NCBI RefSeq assembly: GCF_001465595.2
Contig: NZ_CP013481.2
Location: 2,728,001 to 2,792,000 of the forward strand
Direction of reading: 5' to 3'
Origin: Pandoraea apista
GTDB taxonomy: Bacteria > Pseudomonadota > Gammaproteobacteria > Burkholderiales > Burkholderiaceae
DNA length: 64,000 nt
Shown here: in pieces, positions 24,011 to 33,276 of the stretch
Numbering within the stretch: position 1 is the first letter of the stretch
Layout of the letters: the number at the start of each line of letters is the position of its first letter
Translations under genes and position numbers: made by a program
The notes under the pieces: generated by a model
Told to the model about the DNA's origin: nothing
What the model saw: only the letters and a program-made list of their open reading frames with translations
The model's database searches: none

Positions 24011-26260
24011 TCAGAAGTCCATCGTGGCGCTGGCGAGGAACGTGCGTGTCGAACCCGGCAGCACGAAGCCGTTGTACGTCGTGGTCCAGTAGTGCTTGTC
24101 CGTCAGGTTGTTGATCGCGGCGCGCAGCACCACCGACTTGCCGGCGATACGCGTGGCGTACTTGGCCGACAGATCGATAGTGGTGTACGCGGGGATCGAC
24201 AGCGTGTTGGCGGCATCCACTTCCTGCTGGCCGGTGACCTTCACACCAGCGGCGAGCGTCAGGCCGCGCACGAACGGGGTGTCGTACTCGACTCGCCCGG
24301 TCACGACATAGCGCGGTGCGGCGAAAATGCGCTTGCCCGCGACGCTCGGATCGTCGACATCCACGGCCTTCGTGTTGAGCAGCAGCACGCCGCCCATCAC
24401 GCGCCAGTCGCGCGCGAGACGCACCCAGCCGCTCGCGTCCAGTCCCTGGAAGCGCTGCGTGCCGTCCTGCACGTAGTAGTTTGCCTGGTTGGTGTAGCCA
24501 TAACCGCGCTCGACGCGGAACAGCGCGAGATTCGCCCCCCATGTCTGTTTGTCAGCCTTCCAGCCCACCTCGTACTGCTTGCTGGTGAGCGGCCCGAAGG
24601 TCTGCGGAAAGTTGACGTTGGTGATGCTCGCCGAACCGCCCGGCTCCAGCGACTCGACGTAGCTGACATACGCCGTCGAATCGTTGTCGGTCTTGTACAT
24701 CAGTGCGACAGTCGGCGAGACGGGTTTTGCGCGATACGACGTGCTGGTCTGACCGGAAATGTCGTACAGGTCGTCATTGAACTGGGTGTACCGCAGGCCG
24801 GCCAGCAGCGAAATGCGCGAGGTGATGCCAATCGTGTCGCTGGCATAGATCGCCCGTTGCGAGATCTTCTCGCTGCGGTACGGCTGGTAGTTCAGTCCGA
24901 AGTCTTGATTCGGCAGCAGCGACGGGTTGTAAATATTGCTTGTGCCGAGCGAAATCCCGTTGCCGCCGTCGCCGTTATCGTTGAGCTTGACCTGGCTCTG
25001 ATAGGCCACCCCGAATACCACGTCGTGCTTGAGCGGGCCGGTGGTGAACTTGCCCTGCATCATGGCGTCCCACGCCTGGTAGTAATAGGCGGTCTTCCAT
25101 TTGTACTGCGTGTCGGCGTAATCTCCCGCCGCATTGAGTACGGAGAGGAAACTGTCACCGTTCAAACGATTCTGACGTGCGAAGCGGTACTTGAAGTTCG
25201 CCTTCCACTGATCGTTGATGCGATAGTCGAGTGACGTGCCGGCCGTCAACGAGTCGGTTTCGTAATACGTGAACGGTTGGGCGAGATTGCGCGCGACCTT
25301 GTTCGCGTCGGGCACCGCACCCGCACCGTTGAAGTTCATGCCGAACAGGGTGCCGGTCGTCTGGCGTTTCCAGTACGCCACGTCGGCCGTCCATGTCAGA
25401 TCGGGCGTGATACGAAAGTCCGTGGCAAACGAGATCGTCTTGCGACGCACGTGATTGTTCGGCTCGGCGGTGTTGCCTTCCTCGTTCACGAGGTTCAGAC
25501 GATAGCCGAAGCGATCGTCGGGACCGAAGCGTCCGCCGAGATCGAGCTTCTCGCTCCACACATTGCTCGCTTCATAGCCCACCGAAAACTGACGCAGCGG
25601 CTCGTCGGTCGGTCGCTTGAGCACATAATTCACGATCCCGCCCGGCGCGCCGAAACCGTACATGAAGCCGGACAGACCTTTGAGCAGTTCCACTTGTTCG
25701 AACGGTTCGAGCGGAATGTCGGCCTGCCACGAGACAAAGTTCTGACCGTCGACCTTGGTACCGTCGAGCATATCCACGCGCATGCCGCGCACGGCGAAAT
25801 ACGAGTTCTCGTTGCGCTTGTTTTCCGAGAGCGTAGTGACGGCCGGGTCGTATTTGAATGCGTCCGTAGCGGTCTGGGCCATCTGGTTCTTGATCTGCTC
25901 GCTGTTCACGGCGACGACCGAGAATGGCGTGTCGACGGCGCGTCGCGTGCCCAATGCGCCGCTCGACACCCGCTCGACCTTGATGTCGTCGTCGCGGCCT
26001 GCCGACACCGTGGTGGCGGGCAGTGCAGCGGTACCCTGCGATGCGTTCGCAGCCGGTTGTGCGTCGGCAGTCTGCGACACTTGCTGCGCATGGACGCTGC
26101 CCGAGGCGAGCGTCAGCGAAGCGGCGCAGATCGCGAACACGCTGGCCACGGCCCGCGACATCGAGGACGGCGAGAGGGGGGAAGCGAGGCGAGGTGTCAA
26201 ATCGTGCGCGGCGCGTGTGCGAGCGAGACCGCGCCCAGCGAGCGGGCGGTGAGGCAACAT
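24011..26260 (-). CDS. TonB-dependent siderophore receptor
   Basis: An outer-membrane receptor of 749 residues from ATG 26260 (GGGAGA upstream), or 716 from ATG 26161, where a clean signal peptide begins (MSRAVASVFAICAAS, cleaved after SVHA). The plug domain follows directly (TPFSVVAVNSEQIKNQ, MYGFGAPGGIVNYVLKRP), with no N-terminal STN signalling domain, so it is not a transducer. The 22-strand barrel ends with an aromatic residue (SATMDF). It should import a ferric siderophore; the ligand is unknown. It lies 142 bases after the PepSY gene, the usual pairing for siderophore uptake and reduction. Promoter context appears disrupted upstream of pepSY. Confidence 0.92.
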   Translation of the reverse strand: MLPHRPLAGRGLARTRAAHDLTPRLASPLSPSSMSRAVASVFAICAASLTLASGSVHAQQVSQTADAQPAANASQGTAALPATTVSAGRDDDIKVERVSSGALGTRRAVDTPFSVVAVNSEQIKNQMAQTATDAFKYDPAVTTLSENKRNENSYFAVRGMRVDMLDGTKVDGQNFVSWQADIPLEPFEQVELLKGLSGFMYGFGAPGGIVNYVLKRPTDEPLRQFSVGYEASNVWSEKLDLGGRFGPDDRFGYRLNLVNEEGNTAEPNNHVRRKTISFATDFRITPDLTWTADVAYWKRQTTGTLFGMNFNGAGAVPDANKVARNLAQPFTYYETDSLTAGTSLDYRINDQWKANFKYRFARQNRLNGDSFLSVLNAAGDYADTQYKWKTAYYYQAWDAMMQGKFTTGPLKHDVVFGVAYQSQVKLNDNGDGGNGISLGTSNIYNPSLLPNQDFGLNYQPYRSEKISQRAIYASDTIGITSRISLLAGLRYTQFNDDLYDISGQTSTSYRAKPVSPTVALMYKTDNDSTAYVSYVESLEPGGSASITNVNFPQTFGPLTSKQYEVGWKADKQTWGANLALFRVERGYGYTNQANYYVQDGTQRFQGLDASGWVRLARDWRVMGGVLLLNTKAVDVDDPSVAGKRIFAAPRYVVTGRVEYDTPFVRGLTLAAGVKVTGQQEVDAANTLSIPAYTTIDLSAKYATRIAGKSVVLRAAINNLTDKHYWTTTYNGFVLPGSTRTFLASATMDF

Positions 26261-26402
26261 CGGTGTAAATCTCCCTATTGGTGATGCGTCGTGTGCCGAC
26301 GGGTACGTCTTGAAATCGGTCTTCTTATGTGGGGACGGGCGAACGCGCTTGCTCAAGCGCAGCGTGCGACAGCATGTCGTCGCACGGCGCTTGCGAAAGC
26401 CC

Positions 26403-28061
26403 TCAGGTTCGCGCCGGGTCCGGCTGCTCGGGCAGCGCTGTAGTTGTGTTGGCCGTGTCTTGGCAGGCGGCGGCAGTGCGCTCTGCGGTGTGCGCCGGGT
26501 CAGTGTCGTGCAACGTCTGACCGTTGCTCGCAGCAGGCCGGGCCCAGACGCTGTTCGGATCGCCGCGACGGGCGCGTTGCCATGTGGCACGCGCGAACAG
26601 CGCAAAGATCGCCGCGCAGACGACGGCAATCAGATCGACGCCAGCGAGCACCCAATCGCCCGAGACCATCGAGTGCACCAGATTGTCGGGCGTGAGTGCT
26701 GCATCGAGCACAGGAATGGCGACGCACGCGAGCGCGGTCGCCGCGAGCAGTCCGGTGGCGGCCACAGGGGGGGCGGTGAGTGCTGCAAAGAGGACGGAAA
26801 TCGCGAGCGTAGCGACGAAGATCGAAAGCGCCGTGGTACCGGGAGCGACTATGGCGCCGACGAAGGCGACGGCAATTCCCAGGCATGCGCCGAGGAATAC
26901 GCCGGCGGTGGCTTTGGCCATCCAGCGCAAATTGGCAGGCTGAATGGCCGCGTTGCGCTTGCGACGCGATTCGAGCCACAGCAGGTTGCCGCTGTAGACC
27001 AGCACAGCGCCCATCAGCCCAAGCACGAAGTACACCCAGCGCATGGCGTCGCCCGCGAAGTTACCGAAGTGCGCGCCATAGATCATGCTCAACACCGCGT
27101 GGTTCGTGTCGCGCGCGCCCGGGCTGTGTTGACCGACGATCTCTCCGTCGTTCAGACGCACGGCCACGGCGGCGAAAACCCCCAACGAGTCGCTGGCCTC
27201 GCCGTAGACTTCGGCCACTGCGTCAGGCTTGCCGTAACGGGTCCAGGCCACGGCGGTGGCCTCCATGTCGGGCGCCGCATGTTCGGCGCGTGCAAGCACG
27301 GCCTGCAAGTCGAGCGGCTTGCCGTCCACCGGGGCGATTTTGGCAGGCACAGCGCCGGTGACCTGCGGGATCTGCGACATCAGCTTGCCTTCGAACGTCA
27401 CGACGTTAAACGCCATCATGAGCGGCAGGCTCAGGCACAGCAGCGCGCCTGTGAGGGCGAAAACGATGTGAAACGGCAGACTCAGCACGCCGATGGCGTT
27501 GTGGGCGTCTTGCCAGAAGCGCTTGAGATTGCGCCCCGGGCGCAGCGCGAAAATGTCACGCGTTACGCGCGGCAAATGCACGATCACGCCGGAGATCAGT
27601 GCCATGCCGTAGAACAGGGACACCACCCCCATCAGGTACAGGCCATATGTCGGGATCGACAGCGAGTAGTGCAGCGCGTTGATCGTGCTCGACAGACCGG
27701 GGCGCGCGTTGCCAATGACCAGAGAGGGCGCAGCCCCTTCGGCGCCCAGGCCCAGACGCGCCTGCATCCATTCGCCGTTGGGCTCCTGCCAGTAGGCGAA
27801 CGGCGTAGGAGAGTGATTGGGCAGCACGACACCCATCTGCTCGCGAGCTGCCGGGTATGTCTCACGTACTCTCTCGGCGAGCTGTTCCGTTTGGGCAAGC
27901 GAGAGCGGCGCATGGCGCGTGGCCGGTTGCTCCCAGCGTTCGATCTCATGATGGAACACGGTCAGAGCACCGCCGAGCATGGCGATGAACAGGGCGAAGC
28001 CGGCAACGATGCCGGCCCACGTATGAACACTCAGGTATTGACGCAGGGTTTGGGCGCGCAT
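26403..28061 (-). CDS. PepSY-associated membrane protein (siderophore-linked reductase-like)
   Basis: A 552-residue inner-membrane protein of the PepSY_TM family (PiuB-like). It begins with a helix in LSVHTWAGIVAGFALFIAMLGGAL and has a large periplasmic part and further helices, including FHIVFALTGALLCLSLP. The C-terminal third carries extra transmembrane helices and an unstructured Thr/Ala tail. Such proteins sit beside TonB receptors and probably reduce ferric siderophores; this is family context. The ATG at 28061 keeps a good AAGGAT Shine-Dalgarno sequence, but immediately beyond it the DNA becomes trbE sequence, so its native promoter is missing. Confidence 0.9.
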   Translation of the reverse strand: MRAQTLRQYLSVHTWAGIVAGFALFIAMLGGALTVFHHEIERWEQPATRHAPLSLAQTEQLAERVRETYPAAREQMGVVLPNHSPTPFAYWQEPNGEWMQARLGLGAEGAAPSLVIGNARPGLSSTINALHYSLSIPTYGLYLMGVVSLFYGMALISGVIVHLPRVTRDIFALRPGRNLKRFWQDAHNAIGVLSLPFHIVFALTGALLCLSLPLMMAFNVVTFEGKLMSQIPQVTGAVPAKIAPVDGKPLDLQAVLARAEHAAPDMEATAVAWTRYGKPDAVAEVYGEASDSLGVFAAVAVRLNDGEIVGQHSPGARDTNHAVLSMIYGAHFGNFAGDAMRWVYFVLGLMGAVLVYSGNLLWLESRRKRNAAIQPANLRWMAKATAGVFLGACLGIAVAFVGAIVAPGTTALSIFVATLAISVLFAALTAPPVAATGLLAATALACVAIPVLDAALTPDNLVHSMVSGDWVLAGVDLIAVVCAAIFALFARATWQRARRGDPNSVWARPAASNGQTLHDTDPAHTAERTAAACQDTANTTTALPEQPDPART

Positions 28062-28073
28062 GGGACGATCCTT

Positions 28074-29145
28074 ACCAGACGGCGCGCGCCAGCATCAGCG
28101 CATCTTCGCCTTCGACATGGGGCGTTCGATCCGTGCGGCCATCCTGGGCATGGGCGGCGAGCACTACGACCTGGGCGCGGATGACGAGATCGCCTTCCAG
28201 CCGCTCGCACGCATCGACCGCGAGGGCTACCGCACCTGGGCCAGCGAATGGGTGGAAGGCCGCCTGCTGCACGAAGGCGCGGCCGTCGGCCCGGACGAGA
28301 AGGCGGCCATCTGGTCTGCGCTGGGGAGCCTGGCCAGCGCGCCGGTGGAGCAGCGCACGCTCACGGGCCTGACGGCGTTGCTGCAATCGAACACGTTGCG
28401 CCAGGCACTCGCGCCCTACGTCCTGGGCGGCGCGCACGGCAGGCTGCTGGATGCCGACCATGACCGCCTCGGCACGGCCGATGTGCAGGCGTTCGAGATG
28501 GAGGAGCTGATGCACAGCAAGGCCGCTGTGCTCGCGGTGCTGCGCTACCTGTTCGCGCGCTTCGAGGAGCGGCTGGATGGTGCGCCCACGCTGCTGATCC
28601 TTGATGAAGCGTGGCTGTTCCTCGACGACCCGGTGTTTGCGGCGCGCATCCGCCAGTGGCTCAAGACGCTGCGCAAGAAGAACGTCAGCGTGATCTTCGC
28701 AACGCAGTCGCTCGCGGACGTGAAGGACTCGGCCATCGCGCCGGCCATCATCGAAAGCTGCGCGAGTCGGATTTTCTTGCCGAACCCGCAAGCGACCGAA
28801 CCGCAGATTCGCACGATCTACGAGGGCTTCGGCCTCAACAGCCGGCAGATCGAGATCGTAGCCACCGCGCAGCCCAAGCGCGACTACTACTACCAATCCC
28901 GCCTCGGCAACCGCGTGTTCGACCTCGACCTGGGGCCGGCGACGCTGGCCTTCGCGGGCGCTTCCACGCCGCAAGACCAGCGAGACATAGACCGCGTGCT
29001 GGCCGACGCCGGCGTGCCCGGCTTCGCGGGCGCCTGGCTGCGCCATCGCGGCCTCGATTGGGCGGCTGACCTGCTGCCCTCGTTCCCCGGCCTCGCGCCG
29101 GGTTCCCTCCGTACCGCTGACCACCCCCAGGAGAACCAGCCATGA
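28074..29145 (+). pseudogene. trbE: trbE, VirB4-like conjugation ATPase, 5'-truncated
   Basis: Only the last 355 or so residues of a protein normally above 800 remain. The reading frame enters in the middle of the ATPase domain (RIFAFDMGRSIRAAILGMGG), after the Walker A motif, which is lost. It keeps Walker B (LLILDEAWLF) and the following motif VIFATQSLADVKDS. An ATG at 28060 lies on the pepSY side of the junction and would permit a fusion product, but an ATPase lacking Walker A cannot work. The stop codon overlaps the trbJ start. Confidence 0.88.
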
Positions 29146-29897
29146 AATTGCATACCCCCAAACTCGCCGCGCTGACCGCTGTCTGCGTGCTCGCCTTCGG
29201 CATCGCGCAGCCCGCGCATGCCTTGTTCGGCGTCGGCGACATCGTGCTCGACCCGACCAATCTGATTCAGAACACGATGACGGCTGCGCGCACGCTGGAG
29301 CAGATCAACAACCAGATCCGCCAGCTCCAGAACGAAGCGCAGATGCTCATCAACCAGGCACGCAACCTGGCCAGCCTGCCGTCCAGCGTGGTCGGCCAGT
29401 TGCGCGCGAACCTGGCGACCACCCAGCGGTTGATCGCGCAGGCCAAGGGCTTGGCCTACGACGTGACGAGCATCGACCGCGAGTTCGCGCGCCTGTATCC
29501 CGAGAAGTACGCCGCCACGGTGAGCGGCAATCAGATGTACCTCGATGCGCAGGAGCGTTGGAAGAACACGCTCAACGGCCTGCAAACCACCATGCAGATG
29601 CAGGCCCAGGCATCGCAGAACCTGAGCGACGACGAAAGCGTGCTGGCCGACCTCGTGGGCAAGAGCCAGTCGGCCGAGGGTGCGCTGCAAGCAATGCAGG
29701 CCATGAACCAGTTGCTGGCCTTGCAGGCCAAGCAGTCGATCCAGACGCAGCGGCTCCAGATCACGCAAGACCGCGCGGCCGCGCTGGAACTGGCGCGGCA
29801 GGCGGCGGCCACGGAGCGCGGGCGCGAGGTGACGCGCCGTTTCCTGGGCGAAGGCACGCCGTACACGCCGCAGCCCGTCAATTTCTACAACCGCTGA
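29142..29897 (+). CDS. trbJ: TrbJ, VirB5-like conjugal transfer protein
   Basis: A 251-residue exported protein: a signal peptide (hydrophobic core ending AQPAHA) followed by an almost wholly alpha-helical, Gln/Ala-rich body with coiled-coil character (TLEQINNQIRQLQNEAQML). This fits TrbJ/VirB5, a minor pilus component of type IV secretion. The start overlaps the trbE stop by four bases (ATGA). The gene looks intact, but it depends on a truncated operon with no visible promoter. Confidence 0.9.
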   Translation: MKLHTPKLAALTAVCVLAFGIAQPAHALFGVGDIVLDPTNLIQNTMTAARTLEQINNQIRQLQNEAQMLINQARNLASLPSSVVGQLRANLATTQRLIAQAKGLAYDVTSIDREFARLYPEKYAATVSGNQMYLDAQERWKNTLNGLQTTMQMQAQASQNLSDDESVLADLVGKSQSAEGALQAMQAMNQLLALQAKQSIQTQRLQITQDRAAALELARQAAATERGREVTRRFLGEGTPYTPQPVNFYNR

Positions 29898-29908
29898 CGG
29901 AGGCTGCC

Positions 29909-30208
29909 ATGCAACACACGCCCGTCGTGTTCGCCTTCGCCGTTCATGCGCTTGTGCTGGCCGGCTGTGGCTGGCCGCAGCAGTTGCCGGTGAATGCACT
30001 TGCCGCCGATCCGGCCCGGCTGCGCGCGCAGGGCGGCACGTTTTGCGCGCAGGTGGCCCAGGCCGACCTGGGGCGCTTTCTCTCCGGCCAGGCTGGGCCG
30101 GGCGAGTACCAGACGCTGGCCGACCTGCCGCCGATTCCGCCCGGCTTCGATGAACCCGCCGATTGCAGTGCGGCAATCGCTCTGCCTGGGCAGGAGGACT
30201 CGCCATGA
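29909..30208 (+). CDS. trbK: TrbK-like small lipoprotein, entry exclusion
   Basis: A 99-residue protein with a lipoprotein signal peptide (LVLAGC lipobox near residue 19) and a short Cys-containing mature region. Position between trbJ and trbL, GGAGG upstream of ATG 29909 and length all fit the TrbK-type entry-exclusion lipoprotein of Tn4371-like elements. Sequence conservation in this family is low, so the name rests largely on gene order. Confidence 0.75.
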   Translation: MQHTPVVFAFAVHALVLAGCGWPQQLPVNALAADPARLRAQGGTFCAQVAQADLGRFLSGQAGPGEYQTLADLPPIPPGFDEPADCSAAIALPGQEDSP

Positions 30209-31557
30209 ACGACGTGACGGTCATCGACCGCTTCCTCGACACCTTCTCGCGCTACATCGACTCGGGCTTTGGCCTGTTGCACGGCGAAGTGGCGTTTCTG
30301 ACCGCCACGCTGATCGTCATCGACATAACGCTCGCCGGGCTGTTCTGGGCGATGAGCCATGCCACCGGCCAGGGCGAGGACGTGATCGCCAAGCTGATCC
30401 GCAAGGTGCTGTACGTCGGCGCCTTCGCCTACATCATCGGCAACTTCAACTGGTTGGCCGGCATCGTGTTCCGCTCCTTCGCCGGGCTGGGCCTGACGGC
30501 CAGCGGCTCGGCCCTGAGCATGGAAAACTTCCTGCAACCGGGCCGGCTGGCGAAGGTCGGCATCGACGCCGGGGCGCCGATCCTCAAGCAGATCGGCGAC
30601 ATGGCGGGCTTTCCCGAAGTGTTCGTGAACATCACGCCCATCGTCGTGATGTTCCTCGCGTGGCTGATCGTCCTGCTGTGCTTCTTCGTGCTGGCGATCC
30701 AGCTTTTCATCACGCTGATCGAGTTCAAGCTGACCACGCTCGCGGGCTTCGTGCTGGTGCCGTTCGCGCTCTGGAACAAGACCGCGTTCCTTGCAGAGAA
30801 GGTGCTGGGCAACGTGGTGTCATCAGGCATCAAGGTGCTGGTGCTCGCGGTCATCGTGGGCATCGGCTCCGGGTTGTTCGCCGAGTTTCAGGTGCAGCCG
30901 ACCGAGTCATCCATCGACCACTCCGTGGTCGTGATGCTGACCTCGCTGACGCTGCTGGCCTTGGGCATCTTCGGGCCGGGCATTGCGACCGGGCTGGTGT
31001 CCGGCGGGCCGCAGCTCGGGGCAGGTGCGATGGCGGGCGCCGCGCTGGGTGGGGCTGGCGCTGCTGTTGCCGTGGGCGCTGCGGCCACAGGCGTTGGCGG
31101 TGCAGTCGCCGCCGGGGCGCGCATGGCGCCCGCAGCCGCCAAGCTGGCCGGCAGCGGTGCGCGGGCTGCTGCTGGAGCCGCCAGCAGCGCGCGGTCGGCG
31201 TTCCAGGCCGGTTCTGCTTCGGCAGGCGGTGGCCTCAAGGGCACTGCCGTCGGCGTGGGCAACGTTGCCAAGACTGGCGCGCAGGCGACCGGGCAGAAGG
31301 TGGCCGAAGGCGCACGCTCAATGAAGGAGCGTGTCGCCGCTGCCTTCCGACCCGATGACGCCGGATCGGCGTCGGGTGCCGGTGCCGCGCAGGCGGCAAC
31401 CGAGCCGCCCCCATCCACTGCGCAACCCGCCTGGGCCAAGCGCCTGCATCGCAGGCAGCAGCTCACCCATGCCGCGACCACCGCCGCCCACACGCTGCGC
31501 GGCGGCGATGGCGGTAGCTCCAGCCAGGGCCCAAGCCTTCGCGATTCCGATTCATAA
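30205..31557 (+). CDS. trbL: TrbL, VirB6-like inner-membrane transfer protein
   Basis: A 450-residue polytopic protein with five or six hydrophobic helices in residues 30-270, including GEVAFLTATLIVIDITLAGL. A long Ala/Gly-rich low-complexity C-terminal region follows and ends with basic and Ser-rich residues. This is the TrbL/VirB6 layout, forming part of the inner-membrane channel of the type IV system. The ATG at 30205 overlaps the trbK stop (ATGA). Confidence 0.92.
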   Translation: MNDVTVIDRFLDTFSRYIDSGFGLLHGEVAFLTATLIVIDITLAGLFWAMSHATGQGEDVIAKLIRKVLYVGAFAYIIGNFNWLAGIVFRSFAGLGLTASGSALSMENFLQPGRLAKVGIDAGAPILKQIGDMAGFPEVFVNITPIVVMFLAWLIVLLCFFVLAIQLFITLIEFKLTTLAGFVLVPFALWNKTAFLAEKVLGNVVSSGIKVLVLAVIVGIGSGLFAEFQVQPTESSIDHSVVVMLTSLTLLALGIFGPGIATGLVSGGPQLGAGAMAGAALGGAGAAVAVGAAATGVGGAVAAGARMAPAAAKLAGSGARAAAGAASSARSAFQAGSASAGGGLKGTAVGVGNVAKTGAQATGQKVAEGARSMKERVAAAFRPDDAGSASGAGAAQAATEPPPSTAQPAWAKRLHRRQQLTHAATTAAHTLRGGDGGSSSQGPSLRDSDS

Positions 31558-31568
31558 GGAGAACTCCC

Positions 31569-32273
31569 ATGCGATTCAAACGACCGCAGGTGCGCTACGC
31601 CGACACACCGCAACCTGCCACTCCGTACCAAGCCGCCGCCCAGGTCTGGGACGAGCGCATCGGCTCGGCCCGCGTGCAGGCGAAGAACTGGCGCTTCATG
31701 GCCTTTGGCTGCCTCACCTTGGCCGTGCTGATGGCCGGCGGGCTGGTGTGGCGTTCGGCGCAGTCCATCGTCACGCCCTATGTCATCGAGGTGGACAACG
31801 CGGGCCAGGTGCGCGCCGTGGGCGAGGCCGCCGCGCCGTACCGGCCCAGCGATGCGCAGATCGCCTACCACCTGGGCCGCTTCATCGGCCTGGTGCGCTC
31901 GCTGTCCATCGACCCCATCGTGGTGCGGCAGAACTGGCTCGACGCCTACGACTACACCACGGACAAGGGCGCCATCGCGCTCAACGAATACGCCCGCACC
32001 AATGACCCGTTCGCGCGCATCGGCAAGGAGTCGGTGACGGTGCAGATCACCAGCGTGACCCGCGCCAGCGACACGTCTTTCAACGTGCGCTGGACGGAGA
32101 CGCGCTTTGTCAACGGCGCGCTGGATCGCACCGAACGCTGGAACGCGGTGATTTCCACGGTGCTGCAAACCCCGCGCACCGAGCAGCGTCTGCGCAAGAA
32201 CCCCTTGGGCATCTACGTCAACGGGCTGTCTTGGAGCCGCGAACTGGAAGCGAACGAAGGAGCAAAACCATGA
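31569..32273 (+). CDS. trbF: TrbF, VirB8-like transfer protein
   Basis: A 234-residue protein with a short cytoplasmic tail, one helix (FMAFGCLTLAVLMAGGLVW) and a periplasmic NTF2-like domain typical of VirB8/TrbF assembly factors. It has AAGGAG before its ATG, eleven bases after trbL, and overlaps trbG by four bases. Confidence 0.92.
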   Translation: MRFKRPQVRYADTPQPATPYQAAAQVWDERIGSARVQAKNWRFMAFGCLTLAVLMAGGLVWRSAQSIVTPYVIEVDNAGQVRAVGEAAAPYRPSDAQIAYHLGRFIGLVRSLSIDPIVVRQNWLDAYDYTTDKGAIALNEYARTNDPFARIGKESVTVQITSVTRASDTSFNVRWTETRFVNGALDRTERWNAVISTVLQTPRTEQRLRKNPLGIYVNGLSWSRELEANEGAKP

Positions 32274-33274
32274 ATGATCTTTTCCGTAAATCCGCCTTGC
32301 CGGTGATGCTTCTGGCTTCGACCGTGCTGTTCTCTGGCTGCGCCACGCAAGGCAAGCCACCGCCGTCCATCTCGCTCGATGAGCCGGTGCAGGCCCAGCC
32401 GCTGCCGGAGCCGCCTGCGCCTGTGGAAGTGGTGGCCGTTCCGCAAGTGCTGCCGATGCCGGCGCAGATGAAACCTGTGCCGGATGCCAAGCCCACGCCG
32501 GAACCCGCCGATGAAACCGTGCGCGTGTCCCGCGCCAACGCCGAGGCGCGCATTGCGCCTACGCGCGAGGGCTACGTCAATGCGATTCAAGTCTGGCCCT
32601 TCACGGACGGCGCGCTGTATCAGGTCTATGCGGCTGTGGGTCGCGTGACGGTGATCGCGCTCCAGCCGGGCGAGGAGCTGGTGACGGTGGCGGCGGGCGA
32701 TACGGTGCGCTGGATCGTGGGCGACACATCGAGCAGCAGCGGTGATGCGCTGCGCGTGAATGTCATGGTCAAGCCCATCCGCTCGGGCCTCAAGACCAAT
32801 CTGGTCATCACCACCAGCAGGCGTACCTATCTGCTGGAACTGACCTCGACCGAGAAGACGTGGATGGCGTCGGTGTCCTGGGAATATCCCAAGGACAAGA
32901 TGCTGGCCTTGCAGCGCCAGGCGCAGGCGGCCAGCGCCGCCGCGCCGGTCGATAGCGGCCTGTCGTTGGAGAAGATCCGATTCCGCTACGCGGTCAGCGG
33001 GAGCAATCCGCCGTGGAAGCCGCTGCGCGCCTTCGATGACGGCGAGAAGGTCTATATCCAGTTCCCGCCGGGCATTGCCCAAGGCGAGTTGCCGCCGCTG
33101 TTCGTGATCGGCGCGCAGGGCGATGGGCAACTGGTGAACTACCGCTTCCGCTCCCCGTACTACATCGTGGATCGCCTGTTCGGCGCCGCCGAGCTGCGCC
33201 TGGGCGGAGACAAGGGTGATGTGGTGCGGATCGAGCGCACTGATGGCGTTTCCGGTGGCACGCGGAGGAACTGA
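32270..33274 (+). CDS. trbG: TrbG, VirB9-like transfer lipoprotein
   Basis: A 334-residue exported protein with a lipobox (VLFSGC near residue 23), a Pro-rich linker and a VirB9/CagX-type C-terminal beta domain (KIRFRYAVSG, then the conserved YRFRSPYYIVDRLF). It forms part of the outer-membrane ring of the transfer channel with TrbI. The ATG at 32270 overlaps the trbF stop. Confidence 0.92.
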   Translation: MNDLFRKSALPVMLLASTVLFSGCATQGKPPPSISLDEPVQAQPLPEPPAPVEVVAVPQVLPMPAQMKPVPDAKPTPEPADETVRVSRANAEARIAPTREGYVNAIQVWPFTDGALYQVYAAVGRVTVIALQPGEELVTVAAGDTVRWIVGDTSSSSGDALRVNVMVKPIRSGLKTNLVITTSRRTYLLELTSTEKTWMASVSWEYPKDKMLALQRQAQAASAAAPVDSGLSLEKIRFRYAVSGSNPPWKPLRAFDDGEKVYIQFPPGIAQGELPPLFVIGAQGDGQLVNYRFRSPYYIVDRLFGAAELRLGGDKGDVVRIERTDGVSGGTRRN

Positions 33275-33276
33275 CC

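Noticed and set aside
26310..28184. 624-codon plus-strand frame opposite pepSY
   Set aside because: Highly charged His/Arg/Gln-rich translation with no family motif, antisense to a confirmed membrane protein.
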